Source: an uncultured Eubacteriales bacterium (GTDB lineage: Bacteria; Bacillota; Clostridia; Oscillospirales; Oscillospiraceae). Taken from it: DNA of 55,270 bases. The notes beneath the pieces are model-generated. The model ran no database searches. It was not told where the DNA came from and worked only from the letters and a program-made list of their open reading frames with translations. The stretch covers positions 1 through 55,270 of the forward strand of contig URDJ01000015.1 in the NCBI GenBank assembly GCA_900546615.1, given 5' to 3'. Positions 1 through 8,329 of this stretch are shown here, in pieces. A program made the translations under genes and the position numbers. Within the stretch, counting starts at the first letter, position 1. Every line of letters begins with the position of its first letter.

Positions 1-59
1 TTCGGTGCGGCGTTCCTTTCTTTCCCATTTCCTCGCCTCCTTTTCTTTATCTTACTACG

Positions 60-98
60 AAAAAAGTAGACACCCACACTTTTGTGAGTGTCTACTTT
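60..98 (-). terminator. Intrinsic terminator of the DHHW/MBOAT unit
   Basis: An 11-bp perfect inverted repeat (arms 63-73 and 88-98) encloses a smaller CAC/GTG stem. Read on the minus strand it ends in six T residues (positions 65-60). It lies about 57 bases past the stop codon of the DHHW gene and should end the minus-strand transcript that starts ahead of the DUF4358 lipoprotein. Confidence 0.7.
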
Positions 99-154
99 CA
101 TTTTACAGGTGCAGACCCGATACGGGCCGTGCCGATTTTCATTGTGTGGAGAGT

Positions 155-1279
155 TTACATCCCCAACAGGAAAATGTTAGCGTCGGTGCTGAAGTTGTAG
201 ACGCTGTAGCAGACCAGCACCTGGTCAAAGCCGTTCTGCTCAATATATGTCTTGAGGCTGGCGCGGTAGTAGCGCAGGTCAAGGACGTGTATCTCGGAAT
301 AGTCGTCCAGCAGGAAGGGGATGAGGCTGTCGGTGTAGGAGTCGCGGATTGTGAGCAGGCTCGGCTTGCCCTCGGCGCCGGTGACTATCTCATGCAGCGG
401 GCAGTTGCCGCCCATGAACATGGAGTACTTGTCCTTTTTCTCAAGGTAGCTGAAGTCATAGAGCTTGCCCTCGACAGGGCTGCCCTCAGGGTAGCTGGTC
501 ACTTCGAGACCCTCGGGAACATCCACGAAAATCTCCATAGAGTCGGGGTCTACCCATGAAAAGCCCGAGGACGACCAGGTGGTGCCGTAGAACTCGTCGG
601 AGACGACGTGGCGGTTCGTGTACGAGTCCAGGGCGGGGCAGGGGAGGCCCATGCTCTCCGCCAGCGCGGTGAGTCCATAGTACGCGCCGAGGCTCGTCCA
701 GTGGTGGTCGGTGCGGTAGAAAATGTACTCATCCTTGTGCCCGTTCAGCGCGGAGTACATGTCCACGTTCGTCGCGTCCGACAGGCCATAGCAGAAGTCG
801 ATGACTTCTTTTTGGCTGTCGTTCGGCGCGTTTGTGGGCAGGAGGGAGGCATAGAGGTCGGATTTGTCGGGTATGAGCGCGAAGTAGACCTCCGCATCTA
901 CGTTTCCGACGAGCGCGTTGAGCGCCGACATGTTCTGCTCGAGCTTCGAATCCTCGGGCCGCTCGTAGCCCTCGATGAGCGTGCCGTTCTCGCACAGATG
1001 CACGTCGTTGTTTTCCTGCTTGCCGAGGGCCAGCTCGCTCGCGGCCTTGAGCGTTATCCACTCGTCACGGAAGGTGAACTGGTCGGTGGTGTAGGTCTCG
1101 AACTTTGAGGTATAATCACCGGAAAACAGGCTCTTGAAGCTGAACTCGGGCCGCGTTTGAAGGTAACGGTTCTCCTGCTCGGAGAAGCTCCGGTCAGGCA
1201 GCACAAGGTTCAGAATGAAAAACACGCCGATGAACGCGAGGAAGATGAGGGCCTCGGCCCACATTGCTTTTTTACTCAT
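155..1279 (-). CDS. DHHW-family SGNH-like protein, probable O-acetylation partner
   Basis: A 374-residue protein with one N-terminal membrane segment (about residues 8-27) and an exported domain. It carries the family-defining DHHW tetrad at 191-194, in a TDHHWTSLGAY context like that of AlgJ/AlgX, and an RDSYTDS motif at 312-318 whose Ser314 matches the nucleophile region of SGNH acyl hydrolases. In alginate-type systems such proteins act outside the membrane with an MBOAT protein to move acetyl groups onto a polysaccharide. The MBOAT gene is directly upstream with a 13-base gap, which supports that pairing. The acceptor polymer cannot be read from the sequence. The family call is firm; the acetylation role is inference from family and neighbour. 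Confidence 0.85.
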   Translation of the reverse strand: MSKKAMWAEALIFLAFIGVFFILNLVLPDRSFSEQENRYLQTRPEFSFKSLFSGDYTSKFETYTTDQFTFRDEWITLKAASELALGKQENNDVHLCENGTLIEGYERPEDSKLEQNMSALNALVGNVDAEVYFALIPDKSDLYASLLPTNAPNDSQKEVIDFCYGLSDATNVDMYSALNGHKDEYIFYRTDHHWTSLGAYYGLTALAESMGLPCPALDSYTNRHVVSDEFYGTTWSSSGFSWVDPDSMEIFVDVPEGLEVTSYPEGSPVEGKLYDFSYLEKKDKYSMFMGGNCPLHEIVTGAEGKPSLLTIRDSYTDSLIPFLLDDYSEIHVLDLRYYRASLKTYIEQNGFDQVLVCYSVYNFSTDANIFLLGM

Positions 1280-1292
1280 GTCAGGCCCTCCT

Positions 1293-2690
1293 TTAGAAGT
1301 TGAAGTAGATGAACGGATTGTAGGTCGCGTCCACCAGATACGCGGTCGAAAACACCAGGGCGAGCACGATGAGCGCCGGGGCCGCGAATTTTCTGACCTT
1401 GTCGGGCAGCCTGCTGAACAGGGTCTTGCCCAGCGGCGTCGCGGCGAGTATCGCTATAACGAAAGTGGCGGCGTAGCTCACAAGGTAATAGAGGTCGTCG
1501 GACACGGCGAATCCGGAGGCGCCGAAACCCAGCATGGCGCTCATGTAAGCTCCGATCTGCCCGAGCGTGCTAAGCTGGAACATGACCCAGCCGAAGATGA
1601 CGACGATGACAGTGTAGACGTGGCCGACAGCGGGCAGCTTTTCGAGCCGCTTGAGCAGGAACAGCTTTTCTATCATGAGGAAGACCGCATAGTAGAGGCC
1701 CCACATGAGGAAGGTCCAGTTCGCGCCGTGCCAGATGCCGGTCGCGGCCCAGACTACGAGGATGTTGAACAGCTGCCCGGCCCTGCCGCAGCGATTGCCG
1801 CCGAGGGGGATGTACAGGTAGTCCCGGAACCATGTCCCCAACGACATATGCCAGCGCCGCCAGAACTCGGTGACGCTCTTGGAAATGTACGGGTAGTCGA
1901 AGTTCTCCTTGAACTCAAAGCCTATCATGCGCCCGAGGCCGATGGCCATGTCGGAGTAGCCCGAGAAATCAAAGTAGATCTGCAGGCTGAAGGCAATTAT
2001 ACCCAGCCAGGAGCCGAGGAAGGTCAGCTCGCCGTTCGGAATCGCGGCGTAATAGTCCCAGAGCTTGCCGAGGTTGTTCGCTATGAGCACCTTCTTCGCA
2101 ACGCCCACCATGAAGCGCTCCACGCCGGACGAGAACTGGTCTATGCTGCTCGCGCGGAAGCTCAGCTGGTCGGCCACGTCCTTATAGCGCACGATGGGGC
2201 CGGCAATGAGCTGCGGGAACAGCGCCACGAAGGTGCCAAAGCTGATATAATTGCGCTGTACGTCCGCGTCCCCGCGGTAGACGTCGATGGGATAGCTCAT
2301 CGTCTGGAAGGTGTAGAACGAGATGCCGATGGGCAGCGCTATCCCCAGAGGCTTTATGTTTATAAACGGTATCAGGCTCAGCGTCTCGGCAATCAGGTCG
2401 TAGTACTTGAAAAAGCCCAGCAGAGCGAGGTTTATGACGACGTTTATCGCCAGCACCGCCTTAGCACGCTTCTGCTTTTCGAGCTTCCAGCGGCCGATGA
2501 GCATGCCGTTTATATAGTTTATGGTTATCGAAAACAGCATCAGGACGATGAAAACCGGTTCGCCCCAGCCGTAGAACACCAGGTTCGCAACAAAAAGTAT
2601 GGGATTTCGCCATCTGACCGGGGAGATATAGTACAAAAACAGAACCACGGGCAGATATATGAACATGAACAGTATGCTGGAAAAGACCAT
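1293..2690 (-). CDS. MBOAT-family membrane O-acyltransferase (AlgI/DltB-like)
   Basis: A 465-residue polytopic membrane protein. It shows the AlgI hallmark FWRRWHMSLGTWFRDYLYIP (around 277-296) and the conserved histidine in GIWHGANW (His321), which aligns with the essential histidine of AlgI. The length is normal for AlgI-type MBOATs (about 460-500). Known members pass an activated acyl group across the membrane to an exported acceptor protein or polymer. It lies between the DUF4358 lipoprotein (27-base gap) and the DHHW gene (13-base gap), all on the minus strand and probably cotranscribed. Likely role: acetylation of an exopolysaccharide or wall polymer. DltB is less likely because no dltA or dltD-like gene is near. 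Confidence 0.92.
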   Translation of the reverse strand: MVFSSILFMFIYLPVVLFLYYISPVRWRNPILFVANLVFYGWGEPVFIVLMLFSITINYINGMLIGRWKLEKQKRAKAVLAINVVINLALLGFFKYYDLIAETLSLIPFINIKPLGIALPIGISFYTFQTMSYPIDVYRGDADVQRNYISFGTFVALFPQLIAGPIVRYKDVADQLSFRASSIDQFSSGVERFMVGVAKKVLIANNLGKLWDYYAAIPNGELTFLGSWLGIIAFSLQIYFDFSGYSDMAIGLGRMIGFEFKENFDYPYISKSVTEFWRRWHMSLGTWFRDYLYIPLGGNRCGRAGQLFNILVVWAATGIWHGANWTFLMWGLYYAVFLMIEKLFLLKRLEKLPAVGHVYTVIVVIFGWVMFQLSTLGQIGAYMSAMLGFGASGFAVSDDLYYLVSYAATFVIAILAATPLGKTLFSRLPDKVRKFAAPALIVLALVFSTAYLVDATYNPFIYFNF

Positions 2691-2717
2691 CAGCCAACCC
2701 CCCGGTCAGTCAGTATT

Positions 2718-3443
2718 TCAGGCAAAGAGCGCGTAAAAGCTGGACGCTATGTCCGCTGCGTTGTCGTGGGAGACGAGCATGAGGTAGCAGCCGGAGACGC
2801 AGATCTCGGCGTTCTGCCAAAGCTCCACCGTAGCGGGATAGAAAGCCCCGCCGTCGATCATCGACTGCTTTCGCGCAGCGAGTATGCTCTGGACCGTGGC
2901 GGCGTCATCCTCATTCTCGCACTGGACGAGCACTATCTCATGGCCGGAGGCGGTTATCATGGGCACCTTGGCGATGAGCTGGAGAGTGGTTATGGCGGTC
3001 AGGCCGGGGTAGTAGGCGTCGAGCATGGCACTGTCGAGGTCCATAAGGGAGGCAAACTCATAGCTCGAGCTGACACTGGTGAAGAAGGCGGAAAGGTCAA
3101 CGCTCTCGCCGTCTCCCTCGGCGGGCTCGTCCGTGCTCTCAGCAGGCGGCTCGGTCGTCACCGGGGCCTGAGTGGGCGGCACCGGGGTCGGAGTTGCCGG
3201 CACCGGGGTCGGAGTTGCCGGCACGGGCGTCGGGGTCGGCTCAGGAGTGGGCTCCGTGGTCGGTTCGGCGGTCTCCTCAGGCTCATCGGTCTCCTCAGGC
3301 TTGTCGCTGGGAGCGTGAGTGGAGGCAATGTCGCCTATCTCGTCGCTGGGAGTGACATCCTCGGGCGGATTGCTGCCGCAGGCGGCGAGCGCAAAGAGCA
3401 TTACCAGCGCAAGTGCAAGAGCAGTAAGTTTTTTGAGTCTCAT
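2718..3443 (-). CDS. DUF4358 domain lipoprotein
   Basis: A 241-residue lipoprotein. The start at 3443 is chosen because it has a GAGGAGA-type ribosome site about 9 bases upstream and is followed at once by a signal peptide with an LAAC-type lipobox; an in-frame upstream TTG-like extension lacks both. After the lipobox comes a long Pro/Thr/Glu linker with three TPTPVPA units, then a C-terminal domain of about 120 residues that I recognise as DUF4358 (start ...SAFFTSVSSSYEF, end ...DIASSFYALFA). The function of this domain is unknown to me. In Clostridia it is often found beside MBOAT and DHHW genes, as here, so a role in the same exported polysaccharide pathway is a reasonable guess. Confidence 0.8.
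   Translation of the reverse strand: MRLKKLTALALALVMLFALAACGSNPPEDVTPSDEIGDIASTHAPSDKPEETDEPEETAEPTTEPTPEPTPTPVPATPTPVPATPTPVPPTQAPVTTEPPAESTDEPAEGDGESVDLSAFFTSVSSSYEFASLMDLDSAMLDAYYPGLTAITTLQLIAKVPMITASGHEIVLVQCENEDDAATVQSILAARKQSMIDGGAFYPATVELWQNAEICVSGCYLMLVSHDNAADIASSFYALFA
3180..3221. repeat. Two 21-bp tandem repeats in the DUF4358 linker
   Basis: Two identical 21-bp units (3180-3200 and 3201-3221) and a degraded third copy encode the TPTPVPA-type linker of the lipoprotein. Such in-frame repeats can change copy number and so change linker length. Confidence 0.75.
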
Positions 3444-3542
3444 TCTTTCTTCTCTCCTCATAATATTTTGGTCACGCAATGCCAAAGACGAAATAAACTC
3501 GGAAATGTTCTCAAAAATCGTCCATAAATTTTGTATAAAAAG

Positions 3543-4544
3543 CTAGGATTTGTCCGGGTGGTAGTCGGAGAGGGGATTGGCCTCTGCCGCGACGCGCAGC
3601 TCGGAGTTGTCCACATGAGTGTATATCTGCGTCGTGTTCAGGTGCTCGTGTCCCAGAACCTCCTGAAGTGTTCGCACGTCAACGCCGTTTTGCAGCATCA
3701 GCGTCGCCGCCGTGTGCCTCAGCTTGTGCGAGGAATACTTGTCCGGGTCCAGCCCGGCTTTGAGCAGGGTGCGCTTAACCATGGCATGCACCGTCTGCCT
3801 GTCCATCCGATGCCGCCTGTTCGAGACAAAGAAGGCCCGCTCGGAGCTGTCCACCATCCGCGCCCGCACCTGCCTGTAGTCCTCGATGGCAGCCTGACAC
3901 GCCTCGTTTAGATAGACCACGCGCTCCTTGTTGCCCTTGCCGAGAATCCGCAGGTTGTCGGAGCGCACGTCACCCACGTTCAGGCCCACGATCTCCGATA
4001 TCCGCAGGCCGCAGTTGAGAAACAGGCAGATGATGCAGTAGTCGCGCTCGCGGTTCACCCCGTCCACGGCATCCAGCAGCGCACGGGATTCCTCAAGCGT
4101 CAGGTAGCGGGGGAGCGACTTGGTCGTCTTGGGCGTGTCCAGACCCTCCACCGGGTTAGTCTCAAGCTGCTTGGTCTTAACTGTCAGATATTTGTAAAAA
4201 CTGCGAATCGTGGCGATTTTTCTGGCCCTCGACGAGGCCATCAGCCCATACTCAGGCTCGCGGCTGCGCTCGTTCTTGACCTTGTCCCGGGAGAGAAAGG
4301 CCATATAGTCATAGACATCGTTGAGCGTCACCGAGGCGATGAGGGGAAGGTCCACGTCAAGGATGGAGATCTCATCAAGTTCGGCAGAACGCGGCGCGAG
4401 ACCGCGTTCTATTTTAATGTAGCGGAAGAAGTTGCGCAGGTCGAGGAAATATTCATCGATCGTAGCGCGTGAATGGCCCTTGATAGTCTCGTGATACGTA
4501 AGAAAATCGCGGAGCACGGCAGGCGCCTCGCTGCGGTAATCCAA
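3543..4544 (-). CDS. Tyrosine recombinase, XerC/XerD-like
   Basis: A 333-residue site-specific recombinase. The N-terminal SAM-like DNA-binding domain covers about 1-135 and the catalytic domain about 145-330. All catalytic residues are present: Arg181 (CGLRISE), Lys203 in the beta-hairpin, His273 and Arg276 (HKLRHTAAT), His299 (LGHEHL) and the nucleophile Tyr308 (TQIYTH). It is some 30 residues longer than standard XerC/XerD; the extra length is a charged stretch near residues 88-105. No phage genes are nearby, so it may be a chromosome-dimer or other housekeeping recombinase rather than an integrase. It has its own promoter (4569-4597). The exact member (XerC, XerD or a paralogue) is undecided. 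Confidence 0.88.
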   Translation of the reverse strand: MDYRSEAPAVLRDFLTYHETIKGHSRATIDEYFLDLRNFFRYIKIERGLAPRSAELDEISILDVDLPLIASVTLNDVYDYMAFLSRDKVKNERSREPEYGLMASSRARKIATIRSFYKYLTVKTKQLETNPVEGLDTPKTTKSLPRYLTLEESRALLDAVDGVNRERDYCIICLFLNCGLRISEIVGLNVGDVRSDNLRILGKGNKERVVYLNEACQAAIEDYRQVRARMVDSSERAFFVSNRRHRMDRQTVHAMVKRTLLKAGLDPDKYSSHKLRHTAATLMLQNGVDVRTLQEVLGHEHLNTTQIYTHVDNSELRVAAEANPLSDYHPDKS

Positions 4545-4568
4545 ACCGGTTCACCTCCAACGCACTAT

Positions 4569-4597
4569 ATTGTAAGGCAAGGGGAGCAAAATGTAAA
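4569..4597 (-). promoter_or_regulatory. Sigma-A promoter of the recombinase gene
   Basis: Read on the minus strand: -35 TTTACA (4597-4592), a 17-bp spacer and -10 TACAAT (4574-4569). The start codon is 25 bases beyond the -10 box. Confidence 0.7.
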
Positions 4598-4613
4598 CGG
4601 TCAATTGCACAAT

Positions 4614-4645
4614 GAATTAAACAAAATAAAAATTTTGTTTAATTC
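4614..4645. repeat. Perfect AT-rich 14-bp inverted repeat
   Basis: Arms 4614-4627 and 4632-4645 (starting GAATTAAACAAAAT) are exact complements around an AAAA loop. It lies between the recombinase promoter and the terminator of the epimerase gene. It has almost no GC in the stem, so it is a weak terminator; an operator or recombinase binding site is possible. Confidence 0.6.
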
Positions 4646-4654
4646 AGGGGAGTA

Positions 4655-4692
4655 TAAAACGCCCGGGCGGGGGTTTGAGGCCCGTCCGGGGC
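4655..4692 (-). terminator. Terminator of the muropeptide operon
   Basis: GC-rich inverted repeat with arms 4661-4671 and 4681-4692, allowing one G-U pair. On the minus strand it is followed by GTTTTAT. It sits just past the stop codon of the dipeptide epimerase gene. Confidence 0.65.
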
Positions 4693-4695
4693 ATC

Positions 4696-5784
4696 TCATA
4701 CAATATATCTTATATTATGTATGCTGTCTATGCCGAGGCCGGGCCTGTCCGGCAGGCTTATCTCGCGGCCATTGAAATCTGCTCCGCCGTTTACGGGGTC
4801 TTCGCTGCACAGCGCCGGGCCGTCGAGATCTATGCGCGTTATAATGTTCTTTGCACAGGCCAGATGCGCCGCTGCCGTGACGCTGACCTTGGCCTCGAGC
4901 ATGCAGCCCATCATACACTCCACGCCGTAGACCTCGGCAGCCGAGGCGATCTTCAGCGCTTCCGTCAGCCCGCCGCATTTCATGAGTTTTATGTTCAGCA
5001 TATCCGCCGCGCGCCGCTGCATGATGTCCAGCGCGTCACGCGGAGAGAACACGCTCTCGTCGGCCATGACCGGCACCGGCGAATTTTCCGTGACGTATCT
5101 GAGGCCCTCGATATCCCGGGCCTTGACCGGCTGCTCGACCAGCTCGATATCCAGCCCCGCGTCCTGCATCTGTGTGAGCAGCCGGACGGCAAGCTTCGGT
5201 GTCCACGCCTGATTGGCGTCTATGCGTATCTTTGCGTCCTTCGCTGCACCGCGCACGGCCTTCAGCCGCGCAAAATCCAGCTCCGGGTCCACGCCCACTT
5301 TGATTTTTAGCACATTATACCCACATTTTACCCCATATTCGGCGTCTTTAGCCATAATATCGGGACTATTTACGGAGATTGTTAAATCAGTAACTAATAG
5401 GGGATTCCCGCCGCCGAGGAGCTTATACACGGGCAGCCCGCAGCATTGCGCGTACAAATCCCAGAGCGCGATATCCGCCGCGGCCTTGGCGCCGGAGTTG
5501 CCGACGATGGCATGCCGGACATCCTCGCATAGCGTCTGAAAGTCCTCGATATCCCGGCCGACGAGCCTCGGGCAGATATGGTCGCGCAGGGCGGCGATAA
5601 TGGAGTCGATCGTCTCCCCTGTTATGGCCGCTGTCGGAGGGGCCTCCCCCCTTCCGATGCTCCCGTCCGAGCACTCAAGCTCGAGCACGACGTCCTCGAC
5701 GCTGTTCACGGTCCTGAGAGCGGTCTTAAATGGCACACGGAGCGCAGCGGAGAGCAGGCCAATTCGGAAGCCGGTTATCCTCAT
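4696..5784 (-). CDS. Dipeptide epimerase (L-Ala-D/L-Glu epimerase type)
   Basis: A 362-residue enolase-superfamily protein of the muconate-lactonizing subgroup. It has the capping domain (1-125) and a barrel with the catalytic set: Lys160-x-Lys162, metal ligands Asp189 (RIDAN), Glu217 (ELVEQP) and Asp242 (MADES), and the second acid/base Lys266 (NIKLMKCGG). In dipeptide epimerases the lysine pair on opposite faces swaps the configuration of the C-terminal residue of a dipeptide; the classical substrate is L-Ala-D-Glu released from murein peptides. It is the last gene of the operon with MurQ, NagZ and the MurR-like regulator, which supports a murein-peptide substrate. It has no signal peptide and is cytoplasmic. 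Exact dipeptide specificity cannot be read. Confidence 0.88.
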   Translation of the reverse strand: MRITGFRIGLLSAALRVPFKTALRTVNSVEDVVLELECSDGSIGRGEAPPTAAITGETIDSIIAALRDHICPRLVGRDIEDFQTLCEDVRHAIVGNSGAKAAADIALWDLYAQCCGLPVYKLLGGGNPLLVTDLTISVNSPDIMAKDAEYGVKCGYNVLKIKVGVDPELDFARLKAVRGAAKDAKIRIDANQAWTPKLAVRLLTQMQDAGLDIELVEQPVKARDIEGLRYVTENSPVPVMADESVFSPRDALDIMQRRAADMLNIKLMKCGGLTEALKIASAAEVYGVECMMGCMLEAKVSVTAAAHLACAKNIITRIDLDGPALCSEDPVNGGADFNGREISLPDRPGLGIDSIHNIRYIV

Positions 5785-5796
5785 GCCTCTCCCCTC

Positions 5797-6657
5797 CTAT
5801 CCGTGGTGGCGGCTGCACTGGGTGTAGCTCTCTGCCAGCGGTTTTGCGACGGTCTCGTAGTTCTTGTTGCAGAGCGTCGTAAAGAGCACGTCCACGACAA
5901 AGAGCGCCGCGAGGCGGCTGCTGGTCGCGCCGCTCCTGAATTGCAGCTCTGGCGACGAGGTCGGCAGCACGAAGTCGGCCAGCTCCGCGAGCTGGTTCTG
6001 CCCGTATTTTGTGACGGCCACGACGCAGGCTCCGCGCTCTCTCGCCGCGCGCGCCAGCTCGAGTATCTCCGTCGTATTGCCGGAGTTCGAGAAAAATATC
6101 GCCACGTCGCCGGGCTTTGCCGCCGTGATATAGGTGAGCTGTACATGCAGATCGGTGCAGAACACGGCGTTCATGTCAATGCGCAGCAGCTTGTAGTACA
6201 GGTCGTTCGCCACAAGGCCCGAGGCCCCGACGCCAAAGAGCCGCACAGTATCCGCGCCGGCCATTTTTGCCGCCACGGACTCCAGAACGCCCGCGTCCAG
6301 TATCTGCGCCGTGGTGCGTACGGCCTCGAGCGAGCCTGCCTCGACGCCGCTGATTATGCCCTCGACGCTCGAGTAGGTGCGTGTGTCGAGAAAGTCCATG
6401 CTGGGCGCGGAGGCCTCCGTACGCTGCTGGTTGAGCTGGGAGAACAGGTTCTTTTTCATGTCCTTCAGCCCGGAAAAGCCCAGAGCCTTGCAGAAACGCA
6501 CCCACATGACCTGGCTCACGCCGCTCTTTTCGGCCAGCACCGCTATCGGGTCGTCGAATACCGAGCCGAGGTTCTGCAAAAAATACCACGCGACCTTTTG
6601 CTCCGCGGGGCTGAGCTGGTCGTATATGCTGCGTGTCTTTATCTCAATATCTGTCAT
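5797..6657 (-). CDS. MurR/RpiR-family transcriptional regulator
   Basis: A 286-residue regulator with an N-terminal RpiR-type helix-turn-helix (residues about 1-75, including a VLAEKSGVSQVMWVRFCKAL-like recognition region) and a C-terminal SIS domain (about 120-260; GVGASG and FSNSGNTTE phosphosugar motifs). SIS domains of this family bind sugar phosphates; MurR binds MurNAc-6-phosphate, the substrate of MurQ. The start at 6657 is preferred because GGGAG lies just upstream; an in-frame GTG at 6672 overlaps the preceding stop. Lying in the operon with MurQ, NagZ and an importer, it most likely controls this locus in response to MurNAc-6-phosphate, but the ligand is inferred. Confidence 0.88.
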   Translation of the reverse strand: MTDIEIKTRSIYDQLSPAEQKVAWYFLQNLGSVFDDPIAVLAEKSGVSQVMWVRFCKALGFSGLKDMKKNLFSQLNQQRTEASAPSMDFLDTRTYSSVEGIISGVEAGSLEAVRTTAQILDAGVLESVAAKMAGADTVRLFGVGASGLVANDLYYKLLRIDMNAVFCTDLHVQLTYITAAKPGDVAIFFSNSGNTTEILELARAARERGACVVAVTKYGQNQLAELADFVLPTSSPELQFRSGATSSRLAALFVVDVLFTTLCNKNYETVAKPLAESYTQCSRHHG

Positions 6658-6671
6658 AGTTTCTCCCACCA

Positions 6672-7502
6672 CTAAAAGTCAGCCGAAAACAGTCCTAAGC
6701 CGCGTCCGGGGACGCCGCCGCCCATTAGATGCTCCTTCCACAGCCTCTGCAGGCTCGTATTCCCGGGCATGGCCGAGGCGTCTCCGCTGTATGGGACGCC
6801 GAAGATGTTCCAGACATCCAGAAACTGCGGGTCATCAGTGACGTATTGCAGCTCATAGTCCGAGGCGAAGGCACGTATCCCGCTGTCCCCGTCCAGGCCG
6901 CGGCAGACCGGGTGCAGCAGCCACGAATCGCAGACGAAGCGGCTTATGCCGAAAAACTCATACGCCCTGCGGTACGAGCGCTCGCAGTCCTCATATACAA
7001 GCCGGCCGGAGGACGGGATATGCACATTGAGCGCAGGCGCCCCCTCATATTCCACCCGCTCGAATTGCAGCCTGCCCAGCGCAAAGCATTTCAGCTCAAA
7101 GAACCGCCAATGCCAGAATGCAACGGCCGTGCCGTATACGCCGTGCCGCGCCCGGCACTCCCGGGTCTTCCACAGCAGGTCGGCGAAGGAATCCTCGTAT
7201 ATTCCCCCGGAAATGCCGCGCTCACGGTATTTATCCCACGCCGCGTCGAGCAGCGCGATATATGGCAGCAGCTTCACTGTGTACTCGTGCTCACCGAGCG
7301 CTGGGGCATACGCCGCAAGCTCTGCGAGCCGCGCTCTCATGTCAATGTCTGCGCCGCGGACGTAGTCCTCATGTATCGCCTCTATTATACCTCGCGTGGA
7401 CGGGTTTGAAAAGACGGCGGTCATGGCCGTGGAACAGGCCGCGACCGCCGCGTCATCGTAGGGCCAGCGCGCGAGTATTTTACCAACGTCAGGCTTCTCC
7501 AT
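6672..7502 (-). CDS. Two-domain GNAT-like acyltransferase (NAT_N/GNAT_C type)
   Basis: A 276-residue cytoplasmic protein. I recognise the pair of domains that databases call the N-acyltransferase N-terminal domain (about 1-125) and GNAT-like C-terminal domain (about 130-265; WHWRFFELKCFALGRLQFER followed by LNVHIPS). No substrate is known to me for this family. The gene overlaps the stop of the upstream permease by one base (TGATG) and runs into the MurR-like regulator, so it is translationally tied to the importer operon. That context suggests that it acylates an imported amino sugar or muropeptide, which is only inference. Confidence 0.72.
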   Translation of the reverse strand: MEKPDVGKILARWPYDDAAVAACSTAMTAVFSNPSTRGIIEAIHEDYVRGADIDMRARLAELAAYAPALGEHEYTVKLLPYIALLDAAWDKYRERGISGGIYEDSFADLLWKTRECRARHGVYGTAVAFWHWRFFELKCFALGRLQFERVEYEGAPALNVHIPSSGRLVYEDCERSYRRAYEFFGISRFVCDSWLLHPVCRGLDGDSGIRAFASDYELQYVTDDPQFLDVWNIFGVPYSGDASAMPGNTSLQRLWKEHLMGGGVPGRGLGLFSADF

Positions 7503-8326
7503 CAGCCCTTGACGCCGCCCAGAGCGATACCCTCGACGAACTGCTTCTGCATCAGGCAGTAGAGCACGAAGGGCACGACGAATGAGAGCGTCGCCGCCGC
7601 CATGGGGTAGCCGTAGTTCGTGGCGAGGTGGCTCGTGAGCGACGAGGTGGCGACGGTAAGGGTCTGCATTTCGTTCCTGGTCGTCGCGATGAGGGGCCAG
7701 AGGAACATATTCCAGGCCGAGTTGAAAGTGAACACCGCCAGCGTCACCCTTGCGGGCTTGACCATCGGCAGCACGACCTTGAAAAATATGCGTATCTCCG
7801 AGCAGCCGTCTATCTGTGCGGCCTCGATGAAGTCGTTCGGCACACCCCTGATGAACTGCCGCATCATGAAGATGCCGAAGGCGCCGACGAGCGGTATGAC
7901 CAGTGCAGCGTAGGTGTTCATCATGTTTGCCTTGCGCATCATGACGTATAGCGAGATGAATACCACCTGCGTGGGTATCATCATCGTCGCCAGCACCATG
8001 TTGAACATGGGCTTCTTGCCCGGTATCGGCTTTTTCTCAAAGCCGTAGGCCATGGTGCAGGATACAATATCCACGAGAATGACGCTCACCACGACGACTA
8101 TGAGGCTGTTGAGCAGCGGCCGGCCGAAGTTCTTGTTCACGAACAGGTACACATAGTTCGAGAAATCCGTGAAATCTATGTCCTCGAACTTGATATACAT
8201 CGTGGAGGTCTGTGCAAACGACACGCAGATCATGTAGATGAGCGGTATTATGCACAGCAGCGCGAACAGCGTGACCAGTACGACACCAATATAATAGCGC
8301 GCGCTCTTTCTGTCTGTCTTTGTCAC
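7502..8326 (-). CDS. Carbohydrate ABC transporter permease (MalG/UgpE type)
   Basis: A 274-residue inner-membrane permease with six predicted membrane segments and the EAA loop EAAQIDGCSEIRIFFKVVLP (about 181-200), the contact site for the ATPase. Start is GTG with GGAGG 8 bases upstream. It pairs with the permease gene just upstream (3-base gap) and the solute-binding lipoprotein. As in most Gram-positive CUT1 importers, no ATPase gene is in the cluster; a shared MsmX-type ATPase elsewhere would energise it. Neighbouring MurQ, NagZ and AnmK point to muropeptides or amino sugars as cargo, unlike the oligosaccharides of typical relatives. Confidence 0.92.
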   Translation of the reverse strand: MTKTDRKSARYYIGVVLVTLFALLCIIPLIYMICVSFAQTSTMYIKFEDIDFTDFSNYVYLFVNKNFGRPLLNSLIVVVVSVILVDIVSCTMAYGFEKKPIPGKKPMFNMVLATMMIPTQVVFISLYVMMRKANMMNTYAALVIPLVGAFGIFMMRQFIRGVPNDFIEAAQIDGCSEIRIFFKVVLPMVKPARVTLAVFTFNSAWNMFLWPLIATTRNEMQTLTVATSSLTSHLATNYGYPMAAATLSFVVPFVLYCLMQKQFVEGIALGGVKG

Positions 8327-8329
8327 TGC

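Noticed and set aside
3180..3240. Short CRISPR-like or regulatory repeat
   Set aside because: The 21-bp units are in frame, without spacers, and encode the Thr-Pro linker of the lipoprotein. The 12-bp repeats near 36420-36470 are likewise the TPEP linker of the CapA-like protein.
1215..3527. A 770-codon open frame on the plus strand
   Set aside because: It lies antisense to three well-supported genes (DHHW, MBOAT, DUF4358) and its translation is His/Arg/Glu-rich low-complexity without family motifs. Long antisense frames are a product of high GC; the same applies to those opposite cwlD/aminotransferase, polA and uvrB.
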